64,000 bases of DNA from Streptomyces fodineus (GTDB lineage: Bacteria; Actinomycetota; Actinomycetes; Streptomycetales; Streptomycetaceae): assembly GCF_001735805.1 (NCBI RefSeq), contig NZ_CP017248.1, positions 9,610,001-9,674,000 of the forward strand, read 5' to 3'. This document shows, piece by piece, positions 18,018 to 28,365 of the stretch. A program made the position numbers and the translations under genes. The stretch's first letter is position 1; each line of letters opens with the position of its first letter. The notes below the pieces were generated by a model. It was not told the origin of the DNA, made no database searches, and saw only the letters and a program-made list of their open reading frames with translations.

Positions 18018-18216
18018 GAGGAGCTGCTTTCCTTGACGTCTGTCGTCCGCCTCATCGTGGGCGCCGGCCGCTCCCGCTGGCAATGTCGCAGCTCACACAG
18101 TTCACGAGTGCGACCACAGCGCTTCTCCATGTGACCGCAATCCGGCCGGGCCGCGAAGCACCACCAGGAATCGCCTGAAAGTGACAGAAGGTACGTTTGT
18201 GTGGAGGTGAGGAGTA

Positions 18217-18702
18217 ATGGCACTTCCTGTGTGACGCGGCGGGCCCCTGGCTGAACGGCGGTTCCCAGGCTGGGGCACGGATCCTCTCGCCGAGTTGAAC
18301 GATCTCATCGGCAGGATGGGGACCCTGCTGGAGTCCACCATGGGCGGCGCCATGGGCGCCATGACGGAGGGCATGGCCTGGTCGCCGCTGGCTGACCTGT
18401 CGGAAACCGATGACGCCTACCTCGTCGAAGTCGAGGTGCCCGGCGTCAAGCGCGAGGACCTCGACATCGAGATGACCGAACGCGAACTGACCATCACCGG
18501 CGAGTTCAAGGAACGCCAGCGCACCGGCATGCTGCGCCGCAGCACCCGCAGGACCGGCCGGTTCGAGTACCGCGCCGCGCTGCCCGGCGACATCAGCCCC
18601 GAGAATGTCGAGGCCACCCTCGAGGGCGGTGTGCTGACCGTCAAGGTACCGAAGGCGGACGCTGCCAAACCACGCCGCATCGAGATCACGTCCGGACAGT
18701 GA
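18217..18702 (+). pseudogene. Hsp20 copy 3 with in-frame TGA at codon 6
   Basis: The ATG at 18217 has a strong ribosome-binding site (GAGGTGAGGAG) and reads M-A-L-P-V, then TGA at 18232, and continues in the same frame RRGPLAERRFPGWGTDPLAE through a complete alpha-crystallin domain to 18702. The C-terminal core (DAYLVEVEVPGVKREDLDIE, FEYRAALPGDISPENVEATL, GGVLTVKVPKA) is intact. The stop would arise from a single C to T change in an Arg CGA codon. A shorter protein could start at TTG 18295 (135 residues), but no Shine-Dalgarno sequence precedes it. This copy belongs to a different Hsp20 subgroup from copies 1, 2 and 4, and no HAIR site is seen upstream. Confidence 0.8.
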
Positions 18703-18799
18703 CCCCAGCTCGGACAGTGAGCCCTGCCCCCGTGCGGTGCGCGCCGTACGAGGGCAGGTGCGGGTTGGATGTGGTGACCGTCCCGGGCCGACTGGCCGA

Positions 18800-19177
18800 T
18801 CAGGACGTTTCCGTGGATGGATGCTCGGCTCGCGCGTGCGGCTGGGGATGGCCGGCGGCGTGCAGCATCGGTGCGGTGTGCCGCTCGGGGCGGTGCCCGC
18901 CTTCGGCCGGAACGCGGCTGCGTGGCCTTTCGGCGTCGGGCAGGGGCACGGGGCGGCGGGCCACGAGGCGCCCGACCCAGCGCCGGCCGCAGTGTTCGCA
19001 GGGCGGAGCGCCCTGCGGCGTGTAGGGGGAGGGAACCGCCGTGTTGTCGCGGTAGAAGACCTCCCACTCGGCATCGAGGGCGTCCCGGTAGCGCTGCACG
19101 TCGTAGTCGACGCTCCAGCGGTGCCAGCACGAGCCGCAGGTGAACTCGATTCGTTCGACGGCAAGTTCGGTGATCAC
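18800..19177 (-). CDS. Zinc-ribbon-like protein, coupled to the STAS gene
   Basis: 125 residues. Two Cys pairs, FTCGSCWHRWSVDY (~12-25) and PPCEHCGRRWVGRL (~58-71), can form a four-cysteine zinc site. Between them is an acidic, aromatic stretch (RDALDAEWEVFYRDN). The C-terminal ~45 residues are low-complexity. The GTG start at 19177 overlaps the stop of the STAS gene as GTGA, indicating translational coupling, so the two proteins probably act together or are made in a fixed ratio. Function unknown. Confidence 0.6.
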   Translation of the reverse strand: MITELAVERIEFTCGSCWHRWSVDYDVQRYRDALDAEWEVFYRDNTAVPSPYTPQGAPPCEHCGRRWVGRLVARRPVPLPDAERPRSRVPAEGGHRPERHTAPMLHAAGHPQPHARAEHPSTETS

Positions 19178-19557
19178 GGCACGGCACCTCCCATCCGGTT
19201 GGCGACTGTGGTCCGGGGCGCTGTGAGCGCGGCCTCGATGGAGGGGTAGACGGGCAGGGCATGGGCGAGTCCGCTGTCGCGCAGGAGCCGCTCCACCCGC
19301 CCTTCGGGGCATACCAGGCGTAGCTCTCCCTCGTCCTCCTCCAGCATGGCCCGGACGGACATCAGGGCAGCCAGGCCGCCGGTGTCGGCCCAGGTCAGCT
19401 CGGACAGGTCCACGATCAGGTTGAGCAAGTGCCGGTGCTTGGCGGTGACGGCGGCCACGTAATCGCACAGCTCACGGGCCGTGGTGGTGTCCAGGGCCCC
19501 TTTGATCTCCGTCACGGCCCAGCCGTTCTCCCAGTGCGAGGCGAGGAACACAGCCAA
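19174..19557 (-). CDS. STAS-domain anti-sigma factor antagonist
   Basis: 127 residues, one STAS domain. The core strand NLIVDLSELTWADTGGLAAL corresponds to the phospho-site region of SpoIIAA and RsbV. The usual D-S-S-G is D-T-G-G, so the phosphorylatable residue would be the threonine. Proteins of this type bind and neutralise anti-sigma kinases when unphosphorylated, releasing an alternative sigma factor for general stress. It is coupled to the zinc-ribbon gene and lies between two hsp20 loci. No partner kinase is adjacent; the PP2C phosphatase at 48650 is far away. Confidence 0.85.
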   Translation of the reverse strand: MAVFLASHWENGWAVTEIKGALDTTTARELCDYVAAVTAKHRHLLNLIVDLSELTWADTGGLAALMSVRAMLEEDEGELRLVCPEGRVERLLRDSGLAHALPVYPSIEAALTAPRTTVANRMGGAVP

Positions 19558-19732
19558 TGGTCCTCACTCCTGCCGCTCAGCGCCAGCCGTGGCCCGCTGC
19601 ACGACGTTCAGGGTGCGGCGGCCCACGGTCATGTCGTCGATGCCGCGGTCTGCTGTTGTCTACCTGTGTTCCCTCCTTATGTGTCACTCCTTATGTGTCA
19701 CTTCTTCCGCTTGCTTCCCGTGGGGCGGGATG

Positions 19733-20163
19733 TCAGCTCTCGATCTGCTGTGACTCCGAGCCCTTCCGGCCGATCTCGATGCGGCGGGGCTCGGCCTCTT
19801 CCGTCACCGGGATCTTCACGGTGAGCACGCCGGCGTCGTAGTGGGCGGTGATCTTCTCAGGGCCGAGCGAGTCGCCCAGCAGGAGCCGGCGGCTGAAGAC
19901 GCCGTGGGGCCGCTCGGCGACGAGCAGGTCGGCCTCCTTGGCGTCCAGGCCGGGCCGCTCGGCTCGCACGGTCAGCATGTTGCGCTCCACGTTGAGGTCG
20001 ACGGTGTCGGGATCGACGCCGGGCAGGTCGAAGTGGACGACGAAGGCGGCGCCGCCCTGATAGCCGTCGGTCGGCACGACGGCCGGCTGTGCCGGGGCTC
20101 CGAACATCTGCTGGTGAGCCGGTCGAGGTCCCGGAAGGGATCGGTGCGGATGAGCGCAGCCAT
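19733..20163 (-). pseudogene. Hsp20 copy 4, single-base frameshift near codon 16
   Basis: The ATG at 20163, after AAAGGAG, reads MAALIRTDPFRDLDRLT, the same N-terminus as copy 2. At about 20112-20117 the sequence has ACCAGCAG where ACCCAGCAG would keep the frame. The rest continues in a new frame from ATG 20107 (MFGAPAQPAVVPTDGYQGG) through a complete alpha-crystallin domain to 19733. A 124-residue protein from ATG 20107 is conceivable but has no clear ribosome-binding site. The promoter with its HAIR site is well preserved, so the lesion is probably recent or a sequencing error in a short C run. Confidence 0.8.
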
Positions 20164-20231
20164 CGTGCAGCTCCTTTCACCTGGCGGTCTGCCCATTCCG
20201 GGCTTCGGGAGCCCGGAATGCCTCTGAAATC

Positions 20232-20282
20232 CCTATACCTCCCTCATCAAATCTTGACAAGATGAGACTCAAGTTTTATCTC
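20232..20282. promoter_or_regulatory. Divergent hsp20 / dnaK-operon promoters sharing one HAIR site
   Basis: CTTGACA-N7-ACTCAAG at 20253-20273 differs from the HspR consensus CTTGAGT-N7-ACTCAAG at two bases. On the plus strand -35 TTGACA (20254-20259) and -10 TATCTC (20277-20282) have a 17-base spacer and read into the J-domain/dnaK operon. On the minus strand -35 TTGTCA (20255-20260) and -10 TATAGG (20232-20237) are again 17 bases apart and read into hsp20 copy 4. One HspR dimer site could shut both promoters. Confidence 0.8.
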
Positions 20283-20340
20283 AGATATTGAGGCAAGTAC
20301 GGGTGAAGTCGCAGCTCGCAGTGGGCGAGGAGGTGGCGGG

Positions 20341-20709
20341 ATGCCAGCGAGGGACCAGGGCGGAGACCTGTATGCGGTGCTGGGGGTGGAGCCCTCGGCG
20401 ACAGCCGAGGTGATCACTTCTGCCTTCCGCGCCCGGGTGCGGGAGCTGCGCCCCGACACCCGCGTGGATGCGGTCACTGCCGAACGGTTCGGCGAGGTGC
20501 GGTCGGCGTACGAGACGCTCCGCGATCCGGTCCTGCGCGCGGCGTACGACCAGACGTACCAGCGGACGGCCGGGCGGGCATACGACCCCGGCCCTGTCGT
20601 CGCGCGGCCGGTCCGGTCGGCGCCGCGTTACCTCGTGGTGCTCGGGGTCGTGCGCCCCGAGCCTCCGCTGCGGGCCGGTCCCGTCCGGTGGGAGCCGGCA
20701 TCCCGATGA
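20341..20709 (+). CDS. J-domain protein with RPD in place of HPD
   Basis: 122 residues. Residues ~8-70 form a J domain: DLYAVLGVEPSATAEVITSA, FRARVRELRPDTRVD, GEVRSAYETLRDPVLRAAYD. The HPD tripeptide that J proteins use to trigger DnaK ATP hydrolysis is RPD here. There is no Gly/Phe region, zinc centre or substrate-binding C-terminal domain, so it is not a full DnaJ. The ATG at 20341 follows GAGGAGG. It is first in the J-dnaK-grpE operon, which starts at a HAIR promoter. It may be a DnaK-binding modulator rather than an activator, because the His to Arg change normally abolishes stimulation. Confidence 0.85.
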   Translation: MPARDQGGDLYAVLGVEPSATAEVITSAFRARVRELRPDTRVDAVTAERFGEVRSAYETLRDPVLRAAYDQTYQRTAGRAYDPGPVVARPVRSAPRYLVVLGVVRPEPPLRAGPVRWEPASR

Positions 20710-20760
20710 AGCCCCGATCGCAAACGTGAAGCAGAGCATGGTGAGGAGGGAGAAGCAAAG

Positions 20761-22629
<1,869 letters not shown>

Positions 22630-22631
22630 CG

Positions 22632-23177
22632 ATGACCAGGAGCGGTCCGCAGAGCACCGAACTTGAGCAGCTGCGGCGCCTGGTTCAGGAGCGGACCGCC
22701 GACCTGCAGCGGATCAAGGCCGAGTACGACAACTACCGCAAGCGGGTGCGGCGGGACCGCCTGGCCGTGCGCGAGATCGCGGTGGCCAACGTGCTCAAGG
22801 CGCTGCTGCCCGTGCTGGACGCTGTCGACCGGGCGTGCGCCAACGAGCCGCTCACGCCTGGTCTGAGGGACATCGCCGACAGTCTGCAGGAGCAGCTCGG
22901 CTCGCTGGGCGTCACGTCGTTCGGTGAGGTGGGCGATCGGTTCGACCCCGCCTGCCACGACGCTCTGACGCATCATGTTGTCCCCCGTGCGGACCGCCTG
23001 GTGTGCTCGGCGGTCCTGCGTCCCGGCTACCGTCTCGGCGAGAGCCTGCTGCGCCCGGCCACCGTGGAGGTCACCGGGCCGGCCCCGCCCGCGAGGAGCG
23101 CATCGACGCCGGAGTGCGGCGTACGGGATTCATCCGCCCCGGCAGGTGAGCCGCCGTTGCCCGTCTCGCGGAGCTGA
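22632..23177 (+). CDS. grpE: GrpE nucleotide-exchange factor
   Basis: 181 residues. The N-terminal coiled coil (LEQLRRLVQERTADLQRIKA, then EYDNYRKRVRRDR) leads into the four-helix and beta-domain region, with LKALLPVLDAVDRA and GYRLGESLLRPATVEVTGPA, the standard GrpE end (GY-x-x-x-x-R-(L/V)-LRPA-x-V). Where most GrpE have an EPFDP-x-x-HEA(M/V) stretch this one reads GDRFDPACHDALTH. It releases ADP from DnaK. The ATG at 22632 lies 2 bases after the dnaK stop, so it is translationally linked. The last ~35 residues are a variable tail. A shorter copy of the grpE 3' end occurs at 24361-24450. Confidence 0.93.
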   Translation: MTRSGPQSTELEQLRRLVQERTADLQRIKAEYDNYRKRVRRDRLAVREIAVANVLKALLPVLDAVDRACANEPLTPGLRDIADSLQEQLGSLGVTSFGEVGDRFDPACHDALTHHVVPRADRLVCSAVLRPGYRLGESLLRPATVEVTGPAPPARSASTPECGVRDSSAPAGEPPLPVSRS

Positions 23178-23261
23178 CAGGCGTGCCCCTACTCGGGTAC
23201 CGGGGAAGACGGCATCGCATTGGATGCCCCGAGATTGCCGGCAAGCGGAGGTGACGAAACG

Positions 23262-23656
23262 ATGCAGCACCATGAGTTCCTCGCTCGCGTACGTGAGCTC
23301 GGCGAATACGACAGCCAGGACGAAGCCGCAAAGGTCACCGAAGCGGTGCTGAGCGTGCTGGCCCAGCGCATCAGCCCCGGCGAGGTCGATGACCTTGCCT
23401 CCCAGCTGCCCGGAGCGCGCTCGGAAAGGCGGTGGCCGAGGCCAAGCAGGCGCAGGCCGAGAGCTTCGGGATCGAGGAGTTCTACCGCAGGGTCGCCGAG
23501 CGGACCGGGGCCCGGCCGCGCACTGCAGAGTGGGACGCCAGCGCGGTCCTGACCACCCTGGCGGGCGCCGTTTCCGGCGGTGAGCTGAACCAGATCCTCA
23601 GCCAGCTCCCCTCCGGCTACGCCGTTCTGTTCGGCAAAGCCGACCTGGTCAGCTGA
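23262..23656 (+). pseudogene. DUF2267 protein, broken by a 2-bp GC insertion
   Basis: The ATG at 23262, after GCGGAGG, reads MQHHEFLARVRELGEYDSQD, then AVLSVLAQRISPGEVDDLAS and QLPG. The continuation VAEAKQAQAESFGIEEFYRR, TAEWDASAVLTTLAGAVSGG and ELNQILSQLPSGYAVLFGKA is in another frame. At about 23418-23426 the text is GGAGCGCGCTCGG; removing one GC restores a single 130-residue DUF2267 protein (two repeated helical units). DUF2267 proteins are common next to hsp20 and other stress genes; function unknown. Probably slippage in a GC run, or a sequencing error. Confidence 0.8.
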
Positions 23657-23740
23657 AACCAGGATCTGAGGCACCCCCGGATACGGCCACACCGTCGGCG
23701 TGGAGACCACCACCGCCGCTCGGCCAGGGTGTGGCCAACA

Positions 23741-23806
23741 CAGCCTGCGCATCCCGATCGCCGAGCGCGCCGAGCCTCGCAAGATCGCCGTCAGCGGGTC
23801 CAGGTG
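23741..23806 (+). pseudogene. Hsp20 3' remnant
   Basis: The frame SLRIPIAERAEPRKIAVSGS and a stop at about 23806 matches the end of hsp20 copy 2 (LRLQIPVAEQAKPRKIAISG). Only the last ~21 codons remain. Confidence 0.7.
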
Positions 23807-23869
23807 AGCGATCTCGGGCTGGCCGACCGGCGGCCGGGGACGAGCAGCGGCGGAGGACGGGCACCTGAT

Positions 23870-24170
23870 CTCCCCCTCGCCCGCCCTCCGTGCCCCACTG
23901 GAGCACAGAAGCCGAAGGTGCGGGGTTCGACGTTGCGTCGGCGAGTGACGCGGGAAGACACGGGATTGAGGGTCCGCCAGGAGCAGGACGAGGTGGTCGT
24001 CGGCTGGCTGCCGGTACAAGAGCTGGATCCGGGGGCGGGCAGGTCGCGGAGTACGAGGGATTCGGGCCGCGCTGCGCCAGGCGTTACTCGCGATCCTCAC
24101 GCAGGTCGGCTACGCGGTCCAAGCCGATCGGCACAGTGGAGAGGTACGGATCAAACCGGTTTAGAACGCC
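23870..24170 (+). other. Degraded coding sequence, family unknown
   Basis: Two frames look like pieces of one small protein: RVRQEQDEVVVGWLPVQELD, then after a shift QVAEYEGFG, and after another shift ALRQALLAILTQVGYAVQAD followed by RHSGEVRIKPV and a TAG. I do not recognise the family. It lies between the Hsp20 3' scrap and the GrpE 3' scrap. Confidence 0.4.
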
Positions 24171-24360
24171 GAAGGAATGTGGCGGGATTATCCGGCCCGG
24201 GCGCACTGCCTGGGCGCGCTCGGGGCAGGAGTTGTGACAGCACTTCCCCGTGGCCTCCGCGTCGCGGCGTGCTTCCCGGGAGCGGCATCGCGTGCTCGCT
24301 GCTCCGGCCGCGCCGCGGAGGCAGTACACCTTCCGGCAACGGCAGGCACGCCGCGGCGCG

Positions 24361-24450
24361 TACCGGCTACCGCCTCGGCGACCGTCTGCTGCGCCCGGCC
24401 ACCTGGAGGTCACCGGACCGGCTCCACCCTCGAGGAACCCGCTCCATCCC
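24361..24450 (+). pseudogene. GrpE 3' remnant
   Basis: About 85 bases are nearly identical to the 3' part of grpE: TGYRLGDRLLRPAT followed, after a one-base loss, by EVTGPAP, compared with PGYRLGESLLRPATVEVTGPAP in the intact gene. It is evidence that a second dnaK/grpE-type block existed here. Confidence 0.75.
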
Positions 24451-24538
24451 GGCACCCCCTGCCAGTCCCTCTCGGATGCGCAACGGCGTTGACCGGGCGC
24501 AGCTATCCGAGGCGGCCACTTGCCCCCGTGCAGGCCGA

Positions 24539-24581
24539 AGTGCTAAACGAGGAGTTAGCACTCTCGCAGTGAGAGTGCTAA
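24539..24581. promoter_or_regulatory. CIRCE operator (HrcA) upstream of groEL, with an extra half-site
   Basis: TTAGCACTC-N9-GAGTGCTAA at 24555-24581 is a perfect CIRCE inverted repeat, the binding site of the heat-shock repressor HrcA. A third half-site, AGTGCTAA at 24539-24546, forms a second palindrome with the left CIRCE arm (AGTGCTAA-N8-TTAGCACT). It lies 127 bases upstream of the groEL start, within the promoter or leader. Confidence 0.95.
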
Positions 24582-24707
24582 CGGCTGGGTCGGGTGACGT
24601 GCTCGTGCGGCCGTGAGGGAAACCTCCGGCGCGCGGGTGAACGTCGCGGGCGTCACCCCGAGCCACCGTCATCGACTCAAGGATTCGATGCGGAGGAGAC
24701 CGTACCG

Positions 24708-26327
<1,620 letters not shown>

Positions 26328-26353
26328 TCGCCGCGTGCCCGGAGAGGGACCGA

Positions 26354-26396
26354 GGCGGGCGCCGGTGGCCGCAACAGCAGACCGCCGGCGCCCGCC
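26354..26396 (+). terminator. Hairpin terminator after groEL
   Basis: GGCGGGCGCCGG and CCGGCGCCCGCC form a perfect 12-bp GC stem around a loop of about 19 bases, starting 27 bases after the groEL stop. No T-run. Confidence 0.8.
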
Positions 26397-26567
26397 CAGC
26401 GGCGCGCATGGGAACCCCGGGGGACTCGTGTACCGGCAGCCCCGACCGGAATAGGTGTGGTCAGCCTGTTGCCGTTCTCCTGAGCCCGGAAAAATCGTGG
26501 CCCGTAGGCCAGACGCCCGGTGGAGAGGGGAGCCGCCAGAGGTGCTTCGGTTCGTCTGCAGGGGGCA

Positions 26568-26780
26568 TTGAGAGTCGAAGTGGTCCGACCCGCTGCCGGC
26601 GTGTTGTTCGGCGTCCCGAACGACACGCACGAGGAGATCATTACGCTCATCGACGCCGTTGCCAGGACACCGCAGGCACACGTCTCCGGTCTGGCCGCAG
26701 CATTCGGCGAATGGTGCTGGCTTGTCTACACCACCCACGACGACATCATCGAAGTCCTCGACGTCGGCTGCGCACGATGA
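26568..26780 (+). CDS. Small protein with a broken paralogue at 13888
   Basis: About 70 residues: GVLFGVPNDTHEEIITLIDA, then GLAAAFGEWCWLVYTTHDDI and IEVLDVGCAR at the end. The start is uncertain; TTG 26568 follows CAGGGGGC, and GTG 26580 is an alternative. The conserved pattern shared with the pseudogene at 13888-14104 shows that this is real coding sequence. The C-terminal W-x-x-x-Y-T-x-x-D-x-I-E-V-L-D-V-G is weakly like small RelE/ParE-type folds, but I see no antitoxin and do not assign it. Confidence 0.55.
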   Translation: MRVEVVRPAAGVLFGVPNDTHEEIITLIDAVARTPQAHVSGLAAAFGEWCWLVYTTHDDIIEVLDVGCAR

Positions 26781-26825
26781 CCCCGAAAGCCGAGCCAGGG
26801 CCGAGTCTCCTGCGGAACCCGGGCC

Positions 26826-28268
26826 TCATGGGCTGGATACCGGTTGCCGCTTGGCGACGGCCGGCACGTACTCGCCGAGGAAGGTGCGGCTCCACCAGGC
26901 ACCGTTCGCGCGCAGTTCCGACCAGCTGGTGAACCGGTACTCGTACCGGCAGATCCGGACGAAAGCAGGCGGCGAGCCCGGGAAGGGATTGCGGCGCAGC
27001 AAACGCAGGACGGCCGGGTTGTTCTCCAAGAGGGCGAGGAGCAAGGCGGGGAGCCAGCCGGCCGCGTACACAGGGGAGAGCGCGGCGAACCACATTAGCC
27101 AGTCCAGCCTGAGGTGGTACGGGGCCACCTGCGGCGGAAGCCGCCGCATGCCGCCCGGCTTGCCCTTGAAGACGTACTCCTTCCACACGGTCTCTTCGGT
27201 GATCTCCGGCTCGTCGGTGCCCTCGACGATCAGCTCGTACCGGGTGCGGCCCACGCTGCCGAACGCGCCGTAGGTGTTGACCAGGTGCAGCGGAGTGAAG
27301 GACGCGTTCATGACCTGGCTGCGGGAGAGCAGGTTACGCACCGGCCAGTAGCTGAGCACCACCACCAGGGCGGCGACAGCCAGCACGAGGCCCTCGAACC
27401 ACACCGGCACGGCGGCGAAACGCGGCGCAGGAGGCAGACCCAGCGCGCCGGTGACCTGCGAGCCGCCGATCGCGGACAGCGCCAGCACGATCGTCAGCCA
27501 GTTCAGCCAGGCGAAGTTGCCGGACGCGACCAGCCACAGCTGGGTGACGATGACCAAGCCGGCGGCGATGCTCGCCGCCGGCTGCGGAGCGAACAGGGCA
27601 AACGGCACGAGGAGTTGTGCGACGTGATTGGCCGCTGCCTCCACGCGATGGACGGGCTTGGGGAGGTGGTGGAAGAACCAGCTGAGCGGGCCGGGCAGCG
27701 GCTGGGTCTCGTGGTGGTAGTACAGGCACGTCAGATCCCGCCAGCAGGAATCGCCGCGCAGCTTGATCAGTCCGGCGCCGAACTCAAGCCGGAACAGCAG
27801 CCAGATCAGCAGCCCTCGCACCAGCACGGGCGGCGCGACGTCGTCGTTGCCGAGGAAGATCGCCAGGAAGCCGGCCTCCAGCAGCAGGTATTCCCACATG
27901 AACCCGTACCAGGTCTGCCCGACGTTGACGATGGACAGGTACAGCGCCCACAGCAGCGCCCACATCACCATCGCCGCCCACAGCGGCAGCCGGTCCGGCA
28001 CACCCGCCGCCACCGCGGCGGAGCCCGCGGCGCCCGTCCAGGCCATGGCGGCGAAGAAACGGTCCGAGTAGTGCAGCTGGAAGATACTCGGAGCCCGCCT
28101 GAACGCCACCTGCGCGGTGAAGCGCGGCACCGGCAGCAACCCCCGCTCCCCGATCAGCCCGCGGAACTGCAAGGCCGAGCTGACGAACGCGACGCAGTAC
28201 AGCACGGCCAGACCGCGCTGGAAAAGCATCCGGCCCAGCCAGTAGTCGGGGTCCGTGAACCAGTCCAT
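26826..28268 (-). CDS. Lipase-maturation-factor (LMF1-like) membrane protein
   Basis: 480 residues with about nine to ten hydrophobic helices. Motifs of the lipase maturation factor family are clear: QTWYGFMWEYLLLEAGFLAI, FRLEFGAGLIKLRGDSCWRD, YHHETQPLPGPLSWFFHHLP and, near the C-terminus, PPQVAPYHLRLDWLMWFAAL. In animals LMF1 helps lipases fold in the ER; in bacteria the role is unknown and could be folding or export of secreted enzymes. Start at ATG 28268, with GGAGG eight bases before. Its upstream intergenic region has been invaded by the IS630 element at 28368. Confidence 0.9.
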   Translation of the reverse strand: MDWFTDPDYWLGRMLFQRGLAVLYCVAFVSSALQFRGLIGERGLLPVPRFTAQVAFRRAPSIFQLHYSDRFFAAMAWTGAAGSAAVAAGVPDRLPLWAAMVMWALLWALYLSIVNVGQTWYGFMWEYLLLEAGFLAIFLGNDDVAPPVLVRGLLIWLLFRLEFGAGLIKLRGDSCWRDLTCLYYHHETQPLPGPLSWFFHHLPKPVHRVEAAANHVAQLLVPFALFAPQPAASIAAGLVIVTQLWLVASGNFAWLNWLTIVLALSAIGGSQVTGALGLPPAPRFAAVPVWFEGLVLAVAALVVVLSYWPVRNLLSRSQVMNASFTPLHLVNTYGAFGSVGRTRYELIVEGTDEPEITEETVWKEYVFKGKPGGMRRLPPQVAPYHLRLDWLMWFAALSPVYAAGWLPALLLALLENNPAVLRLLRRNPFPGSPPAFVRICRYEYRFTSWSELRANGAWWSRTFLGEYVPAVAKRQPVSSP

Positions 28269-28365
28269 GACGGCATGCCTCCGCACATCCGCCTGGCGCT
28301 AACACCCTATTCTCGTCATCTTGACATTTACCCCGTTCCTGGTCTATCCAATTATCGCAAATATC

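Noticed and set aside
11640..20282. CRISPR-like array from repeated hsp20 segments
   Set aside because: The repeated segments are diverged gene copies at irregular distances, not short identical repeats with spacers.
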